Source of the DNA: Tardibacter sp963781025
GTDB lineage: Bacteria > Pseudomonadota > Alphaproteobacteria > Sphingomonadales > Sphingomonadaceae
Direction of reading: 5' to 3'
Length of the DNA stretch: 64,000 nucleotides
Assembly (NCBI GenBank): GCA_963781025.1
Contig: CAWADU010000003.1
Span: 124,001 to 188,000 of the forward strand
Positions 48,202 through 56,392 of this stretch are shown in pieces. Under the pieces are notes generated by a model that was given only the letters and a program-made list of their open reading frames with translations, was not told where the DNA came from and searched no databases. Position 1 is the stretch's first letter; each line of letters begins with the position of its first letter. Both the position numbers and the translations under genes were made by a program.

Positions 48202-49188
48202 TTATTCCTGCTGTTCGAACGGACCCGGCCGGCGGGGACGGGCGGCGGGTGTCGGTGCGCCTCCGCCATTACCATTACCATTACCGTTGCCCGTCGCGTC
48301 CTTCACCAGCTCAGCGATGCCGCCGATGGTGCCGACCAGCGACGTCGCCTCCAGCGGCATGAAGATCACCTTGGAATTCGTCGATTTGGCGAACTCCCCC
48401 ATTGTCTCGACATATTTCTGGGCGACGAAATAGTTGATCGCCTGCGCGTTGCCGCCCGCGATCGCATCCGACACCATCTGGGTCGCCTTCGCCTCGGCTT
48501 CAGCCTCGCGTTCGCGCGCCTCGGCATCGCGAAAGGCGGCCTCGCGGCGACCTTCGGCTTCGAGAATCTGTGACTGCTTCTGGCCTTCCGCGCGCAGAAT
48601 TTCGGACGCCCGGCTACCCTCGGCTTCCAGAATGACGGCGCGCTTCTCACGTTCGGCCTTCATCTGGCGGCCCATCGCGTTGACGATATCGGCCGGCGGA
48701 CGGATGTCCTTGATTTCGACGCGGGTGATCTTCACGCCCCAGCTATGCGTGGCGTGATCGACCACCGACAACAGCCGTGCGTTGATCTCGTCGCGTTTCG
48801 ACAGTGTCTCATCGAGGTCCATCGAGCCCATGACAGTGCGCAGGTTCGTCGTCACCAGCTGCATGATGGCGAGATAGAGGTCCGAAACTTCGTACGCCGC
48901 CCTGGCCGAATCGAGGACCTGGAAGAAAACGATGCCGTCGGTCGAAACCATGGCGTTGTCGCGGGTGATGATTTCCTGGCCGGGAATATCGAGCACCTGC
49001 TCCATCATGTTGATCTTGCGGCCGATGCGATCGACGAAAGGCAGGATCAGATTGAAGCCGGGTCTAAGCACGGCCGTGAAGCGGCCAAAGCGTTCCAGCG
49101 TATATTCATAGCCCTGCCGGACGACCGTAACGGCCGACCAGACGAATGCGATTGCCAGAACCACGAATACGATCGCGAACACATCCAT
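48202..49188 (-). CDS. SPFH/stomatin-family membrane protease adaptor (QmcA-like)
   Basis: 328-residue protein with one N-terminal membrane anchor and an SPFH domain (TLERFGRFTAVLRPGFNLILPFVD, quoted in part; GQEIITRDNAMVSTDG). A long coiled-coil rich in Glu/Ala (about 215-275) follows. The C terminus has a Gly-Asn repeat from a short tandem DNA repeat. Start ATG 49188 is preceded by GGGGGGAG at suitable distance; the ATG twelve codons upstream is less likely. Forms an operon with nfeD. Acts in membrane microdomains and protease control in E. coli. Confidence 0.9.
   Translation of the reverse strand: MDVFAIVFVVLAIAFVWSAVTVVRQGYEYTLERFGRFTAVLRPGFNLILPFVDRIGRKINMMEQVLDIPGQEIITRDNAMVSTDGIVFFQVLDSARAAYEVSDLYLAIMQLVTTNLRTVMGSMDLDETLSKRDEINARLLSVVDHATHSWGVKITRVEIKDIRPPADIVNAMGRQMKAEREKRAVILEAEGSRASEILRAEGQKQSQILEAEGRREAAFRDAEAREREAEAEAKATQMVSDAIAGGNAQAINYFVAQKYVETMGEFAKSTNSKVIFMPLEATSLVGTIGGIAELVKDATGNGNGNGNGGGAPTPAARPRRPGPFEQQE
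48266..48289. repeat. Short hexanucleotide tandem repeat inside the SPFH gene
   Basis: CCATTA occurs three times in tandem, followed by a diverged CCGTTG. Read on the minus strand it encodes a Gly-Asn run at the protein C terminus. Unit length is a multiple of 3, so copy-number change would not shift the frame. Confidence 0.7.
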
Positions 49189-49343
49189 GAACCAAGTCTC
49201 CCCCCAATTAAGCGCGCCGTTCATCTTGCGCGATCACGGGCGCGATGCAAAACGCATTCGGCCGCAGGGGCTAATGCCTTAGCCTGCTTAACTTTTGTCC
49301 AACAGAATCGGGCTAGGGTGATATTCATGCGAGGCACAGATTG

Positions 49344-51830
49344 ATGCTTCGGCCCTGCCGTCCCATATTGCCCCCAGAGCTGGGAATGGCCGCCGCATCA
49401 ATGGGGCCGCAACACCCCCGGCAAACGGAGTTTGAATTGACCGAGACCCATGTTCTTTTGCCGCTGAGGGACATCGTCGTATTTCCGCAGATGATCGTGC
49501 CGCTGTTCGTGGGGCGCGAGAAATCGGTGGCCGCGCTCGAGGCGGCCATGACGGCCGACAAATCCATCTTCCTGGTCGCCCAGCTTGATCCGGCGAACGA
49601 GGACCCCGCTCGCGACGACCTCTATGATATCGGCACCGTGGCGACGGTGCTTCAGCTCCTGAAGCTGCCCGATGGGACGGTGAAGGTGCTCGTCGAGGGT
49701 CGCCAGCGCGCCCAGATCGATACGCTGGACAGCGCGGGCAAGTATCTGACCGCCGATGTGACGTTGATCGAGGAGCAAAAGGCCGGCGGAACGGAAGCCC
49801 AGGCGCTGATGCGCTCGGTTTCGGACCAGTTCGAGCAATATGTCCGCCTCAACAAGAAGATCGCGCCGGATATTCCGGTCCAGGTCGGACAGATCGAGGA
49901 ACCAAGCCGGCTGGCCGACGCGGTCGCCGCCAACCTCAACCTGAAGGTTTCGGACAAGCAGACCCTCTTGTCGGCGTTCGACCCGATTCAGCGGCTCGAG
50001 ATGGCGTTCGCCTTCATGGAAGGCGAGATGGGCGTATTGCAGGTCGAGAAGAAAATTCGCAGCCGCGTCAAGCGCCAGATGGAAAAGACGCAGCGCGAAT
50101 ATTACCTCAACGAGCAGATGAAGGCGATCCAGAAGGAGCTTGGCGAGGGCGAGGACGGCCGCGACGAGCTCGCCGATCTTGAGGACAAGATCAAGAAGAC
50201 CAAGCTGTCGAAGGAGGCGCGCGAAAAGGCGCAAACGGAGCTGCGCAAGCTGAAGTCGATGGCGCCGATGTCGGCGGAGGCGACGGTCAGCCGCAATTAT
50301 CTCGACACGATGCTCAGTCTTCCCTGGGGCAAGAAATCCAAGGTGAAGAAGGACATCGGCGCAGCCCAGACGATCCTCGACGAGGATCATTACGGCCTTG
50401 AGAAGGTCAAGGACCGGATCATCGAATATCTGGCTGTGCAGGCGCGCACCAACAAGCTGAAAGGGCCGATTTTGTGCCTTGTCGGTCCTCCGGGCGTCGG
50501 CAAGACCTCGCTCGGGCGGTCGCTTGCACGGGCAACGGGACGCGAGTTCATTCGTCATTCGCTTGGCGGCGTGCGCGACGAGGCCGAGATCCGTGGTCAC
50601 CGCCGGACCTACATCGGCTCGATGCCCGGCAAGATCATCCAGAACCTGCGCAAGGCGGGCGCCACCAATCCGCTGTTCCTGCTCGACGAGATCGACAAGC
50701 TGGGACAGGATTTCCGCGGCGATCCCGCCTCGGCGCTGCTGGAGGTGCTGGACCCCGAGCAGAATTCAAAGTTCAACGACCACTATCTGGAGGTCGATTA
50801 CGACCTGTCGGATGTTATGTTCGTGACGACGGCGAATTCGCTCAACATGCCTCAGCCTCTGCTCGACCGCATGGAGATCATCCGGCTGTCCGGCTATACC
50901 GAGGACGAGAAGCTGGAGATCGCCAAGCGGCATCTCATCCAGAAGCAAATCGAGGCGCATGGCCTGAAGGAAGGCGAGTTCACGCTGACCGACGAAGGGC
51001 TGCGCGACCTTATCCGCTATTACACCCGGGAAGCGGGCGTCCGTACGCTGGAGCGGGAAATCGCGCGGCTGGCCCGCAAGGCGTTGCGGGCGATCCTTGA
51101 AGGCAAGGCGACCCAGATCGAGATCACGCCCGAAAACCTTGACGACTATGCCGGCGTGCGGAAATTCCGCTTCGGGGTCGGCGAGGAGGAAGACCAGATC
51201 GGCGCGACCACCGGGCTTGCATGGACCGAGGTTGGCGGCGAATTGTTGACGGTCGAGGCGGTGACGGTTCCCGGGAAAGGCCAGATCCGCGCGACGGGCA
51301 AGCTCGGCGACGTGATGCAGGAGTCCATCCAGGCGGCCTTCAGCTTTGTGAAGGCGCGCTCCCCTGCCTATGGCGTCAAGCCCAGCCTGCTGGCGCGAAA
51401 GGATGTTCACATCCATCTGCCCGAAGGTGCGGTGCCCAAGGACGGGCCTTCGGCGGGCGTGGCGATGGTGACGTCGATCATCTCCACCCTGAGCGGCATT
51501 CCCGTGCGCAAGGATGTGGCCATGACCGGCGAAGTGACGCTGAGGGGCAGGGTGCTTGCCATCGGCGGCTTGAAGGAGAAACTGCTTGCGGCGGTGCGCG
51601 GCGGCATCAAGACCGTCCTCATTCCCGAAGAGAATGAAAAGGATCTGGCGGACCTCCCGGAAAATGTGCGCCAGGAGCTGGAAATCGTGCCGGTTAGCCA
51701 TGTCGATCAGGTACTGGCGCGCGCGCTTAGCGAACCCGTCGTGCCGATCGAATGGACCGAGGCGGATGAATTGGCGACCGAACCTTCGCCTTCGCAAGGC
51801 GTAGGAGGGGATGCCGGCCTCCGCCATTGA
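49344..51830 (+). CDS. lon: ATP-dependent Lon protease
   Basis: 828-residue (from ATG 49344) homohexameric cytosolic protease that degrades misfolded and regulatory proteins. The N-terminal substrate domain begins LLPLRDIVVFPQMIVPLFVG; AAA+ has GPPGVGKTSLG (Walker A) and LFLLDEIDKL (Walker B). The protease domain has the catalytic Ser703 in KDGPSAGVAM and Lys in GGLKEKLLAA. The start is uncertain: 49344 has GAGG 9 nt upstream, while 49386 and 49401 would trim 14 or 19 residues. hupB follows, as in many proteobacteria. Confidence 0.95.
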   Translation: MLRPCRPILPPELGMAAASMGPQHPRQTEFELTETHVLLPLRDIVVFPQMIVPLFVGREKSVAALEAAMTADKSIFLVAQLDPANEDPARDDLYDIGTVATVLQLLKLPDGTVKVLVEGRQRAQIDTLDSAGKYLTADVTLIEEQKAGGTEAQALMRSVSDQFEQYVRLNKKIAPDIPVQVGQIEEPSRLADAVAANLNLKVSDKQTLLSAFDPIQRLEMAFAFMEGEMGVLQVEKKIRSRVKRQMEKTQREYYLNEQMKAIQKELGEGEDGRDELADLEDKIKKTKLSKEAREKAQTELRKLKSMAPMSAEATVSRNYLDTMLSLPWGKKSKVKKDIGAAQTILDEDHYGLEKVKDRIIEYLAVQARTNKLKGPILCLVGPPGVGKTSLGRSLARATGREFIRHSLGGVRDEAEIRGHRRTYIGSMPGKIIQNLRKAGATNPLFLLDEIDKLGQDFRGDPASALLEVLDPEQNSKFNDHYLEVDYDLSDVMFVTTANSLNMPQPLLDRMEIIRLSGYTEDEKLEIAKRHLIQKQIEAHGLKEGEFTLTDEGLRDLIRYYTREAGVRTLEREIARLARKALRAILEGKATQIEITPENLDDYAGVRKFRFGVGEEEDQIGATTGLAWTEVGGELLTVEAVTVPGKGQIRATGKLGDVMQESIQAAFSFVKARSPAYGVKPSLLARKDVHIHLPEGAVPKDGPSAGVAMVTSIISTLSGIPVRKDVAMTGEVTLRGRVLAIGGLKEKLLAAVRGGIKTVLIPEENEKDLADLPENVRQELEIVPVSHVDQVLARALSEPVVPIEWTEADELATEPSPSQGVGGDAGLRH

Positions 51831-51872
51831 AAACAGATGCCTGCAATACGGGGATAAGTGACTGCTTTCCTT

Positions 51873-51902
51873 TTGACAGGTGGCCAACCCTCGTACTTAG
51901 AT
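51873..51902 (+). promoter_or_regulatory. Probable hupB promoter
   Basis: TTGACA at 51873-51878, followed after about 15-18 nt by a weak -10 (TACTTA or TTAGAT, 51894-51902). It is located 60-90 nt upstream of the hupB ATG in the lon-hupB gap. Consistent with housekeeping sigma recognition; the -10 assignment is tentative. Confidence 0.45.
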
Positions 51903-51962
51903 GCGCGCCGGGCAACTCGGAACCGAGTCGCCCTTCAACTGGCTTGGGGGGTTTCAAAGGGC

Positions 51963-52235
51963 ATGAACAAGCAGGAGCTGATTGGCTCGGTTGCAGAAAC
52001 AACCGGCCTTAGCCGTAGCGATGCAGGCAAGGCGATTGAGTTGGTGTTCGACACCATCACCGGCGTGTTGAAGCGTGGAGACGAGGTCCGGCTTGTCGGT
52101 TTTGGAACCTTTTCCGTTTCCAAGCGCAAGGCTTCGACCGGCCGCAATCCGCGGACCGGCGAACCGATGAAGATCAAGGCAAGCGTGCAGCCGAAATTCA
52201 AGCCGGGCAAAGGCTTGAAGGACGCCGTCAACTGA
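51963..52235 (+). CDS. hupB: DNA-binding protein HU
   Basis: 90-residue nucleoid protein with MNKQELIGSVAE start, GFGTFSVSKRKAS and the DNA-inserting arm RNPRTGEPMKIKAS. It bends DNA and compacts the nucleoid. A longer upstream frame was rejected because the HU start is canonical. A clear intrinsic terminator follows. Confidence 0.96.
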   Translation: MNKQELIGSVAETTGLSRSDAGKAIELVFDTITGVLKRGDEVRLVGFGTFSVSKRKASTGRNPRTGEPMKIKASVQPKFKPGKGLKDAVN

Positions 52236-52243
52236 TCCCGCCG

Positions 52244-52268
52244 GGCTGGCTGTTTCCAGCCCTTTTTC
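52244..52268 (+). terminator. Intrinsic terminator after hupB
   Basis: GGGCTGG and CCAGCCC form a 7-bp stem with a 6-nt loop, followed directly by TTTTT. It starts 9 nt after the hupB stop codon. Confidence 0.85.
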
Positions 52269-52439
52269 TCTGATTATGACTGGACACGCCGGTGACGAGC
52301 GAATAAGTCGCTGCTCACCGGTTTTCCGGCCGGAATGTTTGCCTCTTCAATCGGGAGGCGACATATTCCGCATCCATGATGGCCATTGCTGATTGACCGG
52401 TCCGCCGCGCTCATATGCAATGCTTCTGGCGAGACGCGT

Positions 52440-52514
52440 GGGCGCGTAGCTCAGTGGTAGAGCACTGTGTTCACACCGCAGGGGTCGCAAGTTCAATCCT
52501 TGCCGCGCCCACCA
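52440..52514 (+). tRNA. tRNA-Val (anticodon CAC)
   Basis: Cloverleaf of 75 nt including encoded CCA: acceptor GGGCGCG/CGCGCCC, D-arm GCTC/GAGC, and an anticodon loop TTCACAC giving anticodon CAC (codon GUG). The T-loop is TTCAATC. A decayed region starts right after its 3' end. Confidence 0.95.
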
Positions 52515-52553
52515 CGCTTCTCAATGACTTAACGGGACAAAAGCAGGAGCCTC

Positions 52554-52569
52554 AGGTTCATTTGAACCT
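52554..52569. promoter_or_regulatory. Perfect 16-bp palindrome
   Basis: AGGTTCATTTGAACCT is fully self-complementary. It lies 40 nt downstream of tRNA-Val, at the boundary of the relic region. It looks like an operator, but no intact gene is next to it. Confidence 0.4.
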
Positions 52570-52642
52570 ACCGCTCTAAAGCCGCAAATGCGTGCTGCAA
52601 AAAGCTGGGAGAAAATCGCGCATAAATGCGCTGCGTCGTGTT

Positions 52643-53110
52643 GGTCGTCATGCCCTTGCAGCCGAGCCGGTATCCTTCGGCATAGATGTCGGCGAAGTGC
52701 TCGAACGGGATGTCCTCGGGAACGTTGATCGTCTTAGAGATCGAACTGTCGATCAGCGCCTGCGCTGCGGCCTGCATTGCGAGATGGTCGGCCGGACCGA
52801 GCGTCTGGGCGCTGACAAACAGGTCAGGCGGTGGAGGTTCATCGCCGCGCAACTGCTTCCACACCCGGAAGGCATGATCCTCCACGGCTTCCTCGCGCAT
52901 GCTGCCGTCGGGCTCCCGAATCCGCCGCGTATAGGAATAGGCGAACACCGGCTCGATCCCCGACGATACATTGCCGGCGAGTAACGACGTGGTCCCGGTC
53001 GGGGCAATCGAGGTCAGGCAGCCGTTGCGCAGGCCGTGCTCGGCGATCATCGCGCGCGTCTCGTCGTCGAGGTCGCGCAGGTTCGGTGAATCGAGCATGC
53101 GCGACGCGGC
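52643..53110 (-). pseudogene. nrdJ: Relic of class II (B12-dependent) ribonucleotide reductase, C-terminal part
   Basis: About 150 residues on the minus strand match the late part of NrdJ: LTSIAPTGTTSLLAGNVSSG, IEPVFAYSYTRR, FVSAQTLGPADHLAMQAAAQ and SSISKTINVPEDIPFEHF. The match begins near LDSPNLRD (about 53095) and stops at GCKGMTT (about 52643), where the normal YRPN continuation is replaced by unrelated sequence. The frame remains open to 53494, but the extension has no NrdJ likeness. It lacks the active-site Cys/Glu region, so it cannot be functional. Confidence 0.82.
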
Positions 53111-53377
53111 GACCGACAGTTCCGGCGCGCTGCTGATCGAGCGCCTCAGGGCGGCGGGGCACGATCTTGCCGGCCACGCGATCGTTCGCGACGAGGTCGA
53201 AGCGATCCGCGATCGAGTCCGGGCCTGGGTGGCGGATCCGGGGGTCAGCGGCCTTTGCGCATGACCGCAGTTCACGCCCTGTTCGACCGTCAAATTCGCG
53301 GTCGGGCGGTTGATCCGCCCGAGGCGGGATCGCGAACGGGGAGCCTGATCGACGGGTTCGGGCACCGCTTCCATTAA
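53106..53377 (+). pseudogene. moaB: Relic of molybdenum cofactor biosynthesis protein MoaB
   Basis: On the plus strand the frame reads SSGALLIERLRAAGHDLAGH and AIVRDEVEAIRDRVRAWVADPG, like the first third of MoaB. The segment ALFDRQI and the end LIDGFGHRF then appear in another frame, with the central GGTG motif missing. So it is truncated at the start, internally deleted and frameshifted. It abuts the nrdJ relic head to head. Confidence 0.65.
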
Positions 53378-53754
53378 AAGCCTTCGTTGCGTCCGGGTTC
53401 GACGATATGCGGCCCCGGCCTTTGGTTCAGCATGACCGACGTGTTTTGAATGGCGAAGCGATATTGCAGCGCCTTCGGTCCCCGCGTTAGCCATCCCGTT
53501 CGCCAGCCTACGCTACTCATATGGAAGGGCCGGACGCCTACGTTCAGCACTTCGATACCGACCATATACGTTCCGGGCGTGCCATCGCCGACGAAGGTTA
53601 TGCGTATCCCGGCGGACCCGCGCGCCTTCATCGTCCGCTCGGACACGACAACCCATAGCGACACGGCAACCGCCGCGAACGTCGCAAGCGCGCCGATGGC
53701 TTGGGCGATGGCACCGAAGGCGGTCCACCATGTCACAGCATCCTGTGGGATCAT
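53374..53754 (-). CDS. Hypothetical protein with one membrane segment, possibly truncated
   Basis: 126 residues: AIAQAIGALATFAAVAVSLWVVV forms one membrane helix, then a cytosolic or periplasmic part with IEVLNVGVRPFHMSSVGWRTGW. This layout resembles small membrane proteins common in mobile or accessory regions. It ends exactly where the moaB relic ends, suggesting its 3' end was cut by the same rearrangement. Not recognised as a named family. Confidence 0.5.
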   Translation of the reverse strand: MIPQDAVTWWTAFGAIAQAIGALATFAAVAVSLWVVVSERTMKARGSAGIRITFVGDGTPGTYMVGIEVLNVGVRPFHMSSVGWRTGWLTRGPKALQYRFAIQNTSVMLNQRPGPHIVEPGRNEGF

Positions 53755-53909
53755 GGATCGCGCCTAGCACGGTTCGTCGCATTTTTGGATACGCCGCATA
53801 CGACGAAGCGACCCGCGCGCCGAGCCCCGATAAAGCGAGGGACAATTTGTGGGACGGCTAGCAGTCCGTTCCTAAAAGCCTAGCAAAAACAACTATTTAG
53901 GAACAGAAC

Positions 53910-54002
53910 TGGCGGAGACGGAGGGATTCGAACCCTCGGTAGGGTTAAACACCCTACGGCGGTTTAGCAAACCGCTGGTTTCAGCCACTCACCCACGTCT
54001 CC
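53910..54002 (-). tRNA. tRNA-Ser (anticodon GCT)
   Basis: 93-nt class II tRNA with long variable arm (TAGGGTGTTTAACCCTA). Acceptor GGAGACG/CGTCTCC, anticodon loop TTGCTAA giving GCT (codons AGC/AGU), T-loop TTCGAAT, encoded CCA. A 9-bp inverted repeat GTTCCTAAA/TTTAGGAAC lies just past its 3' end (53868-53904). Confidence 0.95.
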
Positions 54003-54042
54003 GGATTCGGCTTGGCGCGTATAGCGGGCTGTTTCGTCCGGT

Positions 54043-55347
54043 TCAACTGCGTCCGACAGAAGTATATTTTAATCCGGCCCGCTCCACTTCCTCGGCCGGG
54101 TATATGTTTCTGAGATCGACGAAAACGGGCGTTTTCAGGATTGATTTCACACGCTTCAGGTCAAGCGCGCGGAACGCGTCCCATTCGGTGACGATCACGA
54201 CCGCGTCGGCGTCCGTCATTGCCGCATAGGCGCTGTCGGCATAGTCGACGTTGTCGAGCACCTGCCTGGCCTGTTCCATGCCGACGGGGTCATAGGCGCG
54301 CACGCGGGCGCCGGCGTCCTGCAGCGTCTGGATGATCGAGATCGACGGCGCTTCACGCATGTCGTCGGTGTTGGGCTTGAAGGTGAGGCCAAGCACGGCG
54401 ACGGTCTTGCCCCGCGCGTTGCCGCCCATTGCCTGGATGACCTTGCGGCCCATCGCCCGCTTGCGGTTTTCGTTCACCGCGACCGTCGCCTCGACGATGC
54501 GGACGGGGGAGTCATGGTCCTGCGCCGTCTTCAGCAAAGCCAGCGTGTCCTTGGGGAAGCACGAGCCGCCGTAGCCCGGCCCCGCGTGCAGGAATTTGGA
54601 GCCAATCCGGTTGTCGAGGCCGATGCCGCGCGCGACGTCCTGCACATTGGCATCCACCTGCTCGCACAGATCGGCGATCTCGTTGATGAAGGTGATCTTC
54701 ACCGCGAGGAAGGCGTTGGCGGCGTATTTGATCAGCTCCGCCGTCCGGCGCGCGGTGAACAGCAGCGGCGATCGGTTGAGGTACAGCGGACGATAGAGCG
54801 CGGACATCACCTCGCGCGCATGATCACTGGTGGTGCCAACGACGATGCGGTCGGGCCGCTTGAAATCCTCGATAGCGGCGCCTTCGCGCAGGAATTCGGG
54901 ATTGGACACGACGTCGAAGTCTGCGTCAGGCGCGGTTTCGCGCACGATCCGCTCCACCTCGTCGCCGGTGCCGACCGGAACCGTCGATTTGGTGACGATG
55001 ACGGTATAGTCGCGGAGCGAGCCGGCGATTTCCCTGGCGGCTGCGAAGACATAGCTGAGATCGGCATGGCCATCGCCGCGCCGCGATGGCGTGCCGACCG
55101 CGATGAACGCGGCGTCCGCACCGGCGACCGCGCCGGCAAGCTCGGTCGTGAACGAAAGCCGGCCCGCGGCGACATTGGATGCGACAAGTTCATCCAGACC
55201 CGGCTCGTAAATGGGAATGCGCCCGGCGTTCAGCGCATCGATTTTCGAGCGATCCTTGTCGACGCAGATCACATCATGGCCGAAATCGGCAAAGCAGGCG
55301 CCCGATACGAGCCCCACATAGCCAGAACCGATGATCGTAACCTGCAT
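54043..55347 (-). CDS. ugd: UDP-glucose 6-dehydrogenase
   Basis: 434-residue enzyme oxidising UDP-glucose to UDP-glucuronate for exopolysaccharide or LPS. NAD site GSGYVGLVSGACFA at the N terminus, KSTVPVGTG, the dimerisation helix and the catalytic Cys263 in GPGYGGSCFPKDT. GLTFKPNTDDMREAPS is also a hallmark. It is a single gene, preceding (in position) a divergent EipA-like gene. Confidence 0.96.
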   Translation of the reverse strand: MQVTIIGSGYVGLVSGACFADFGHDVICVDKDRSKIDALNAGRIPIYEPGLDELVASNVAAGRLSFTTELAGAVAGADAAFIAVGTPSRRGDGHADLSYVFAAAREIAGSLRDYTVIVTKSTVPVGTGDEVERIVRETAPDADFDVVSNPEFLREGAAIEDFKRPDRIVVGTTSDHAREVMSALYRPLYLNRSPLLFTARRTAELIKYAANAFLAVKITFINEIADLCEQVDANVQDVARGIGLDNRIGSKFLHAGPGYGGSCFPKDTLALLKTAQDHDSPVRIVEATVAVNENRKRAMGRKVIQAMGGNARGKTVAVLGLTFKPNTDDMREAPSISIIQTLQDAGARVRAYDPVGMEQARQVLDNVDYADSAYAAMTDADAVVIVTEWDAFRALDLKRVKSILKTPVFVDLRNIYPAEEVERAGLKYTSVGRS

Positions 55348-55514
55348 CCTTCACTCCCGCTCCGTACCGGCAAAATGCCTATGCCCGCCCTGTCTTCTGC
55401 TGTCGAGCCGTCGCGGCGATGAGTCGTTAAATCGCAACGGTTGATTGCACTGACCGGCCCGTTCGCGATAACCATGATAATTAGCGGCTGATCGCCATCG
55501 TGGAGAAGGGTTTA

Positions 55515-56309
55515 ATGCGTTTCCATCAAGCTAAATTGAGCATGGCCTTTTGGGCGATCCTCATCCCTTCGGTGATGATGCCTTCACCCGCAATGGCCCA
55601 AGCGGCAGATTCAGGGACAAGCGCGGCAGACGCCGATCTGGTGCCGATCAAAACGGTGGACCCATCTGCCGCCCGATCCGCCGCGTCCCAGGGCGCGCCA
55701 GCAGCCCCTGCGCAACATGCGCCGGCTGCGGTCGCTCCAAGCGCACCGGCACCGGCCGGCCAGCCTGAAACGGGCGGGGGGCAGTCTAACGCCGCCGCTG
55801 CGGCTGCGGGCACCTCTCCGTCGGCGCAAACCTATTCGCAAAAGGATGTGCTGGCAAAGGCCGAGAATGTGTTCGGCAAGGGTGCCGAAGGTCTCGCCGG
55901 GCTGATCGAGAAAATCTTCAAGGAAAATGGCGAACCCAACGCTTATATCGTCGGCCGCGAGGCGGGCGGCGCGATTGCGGTGGGCCTGCGCTATGGCTCA
56001 GGCACCCTGTTTCACAAGGTGGAAGGCGAACGCCCCGCATATTGGACGGGGCCGTCGGTGGGTTTTGATATCGGCGCGGACGCATCGAAGGTGTTTGCGC
56101 TGGTCTATAACCTCTATGACTCCGAGGATCTGTTCCAGCGCCTTCCGCAGGTCGAGGGAAAGGTGTATTTCGTCGGCGGCTTCACAGCGACCTACCTGCA
56201 GCGTGGCGATTTGATCGTCGTGCCGATCAAGCTGGGCGTTGGCTGGCGGCTGGGCGCGAATGTCGGCTATATGAAATTCTCCCAGAAATCCAGGATATTG
56301 CCGTTCTGA
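55515..56309 (+). CDS. DUF1134 (EipA-like) exported protein
   Basis: 264-residue periplasmic protein with a signal peptide ending SPAMAQ. A long Ala/Pro-rich linker (about 35-105) precedes the DUF1134 domain: EPNAYIVGREAGGAIAVGLRYGSGTL and VYFVGGFTATYLQRGDLIVVPIKLGVGWRLGANVGY (quoted in part). The Brucella homologue EipA matters for envelope integrity. ATG 55515 has GGAGAAGGG upstream and gives a clean signal peptide; GTG 55500 is an alternative. Confidence 0.9.
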   Translation: MRFHQAKLSMAFWAILIPSVMMPSPAMAQAADSGTSAADADLVPIKTVDPSAARSAASQGAPAAPAQHAPAAVAPSAPAPAGQPETGGGQSNAAAAAAGTSPSAQTYSQKDVLAKAENVFGKGAEGLAGLIEKIFKENGEPNAYIVGREAGGAIAVGLRYGSGTLFHKVEGERPAYWTGPSVGFDIGADASKVFALVYNLYDSEDLFQRLPQVEGKVYFVGGFTATYLQRGDLIVVPIKLGVGWRLGANVGYMKFSQKSRILPF

Positions 56310-56392
56310 TCAACGTCATCGGCGACAGCGCCAAGCGAGATTAAATAACTGTAAGCAGCAAGGGCACAGGGGCGCGATTGAGCTATTGAGGC

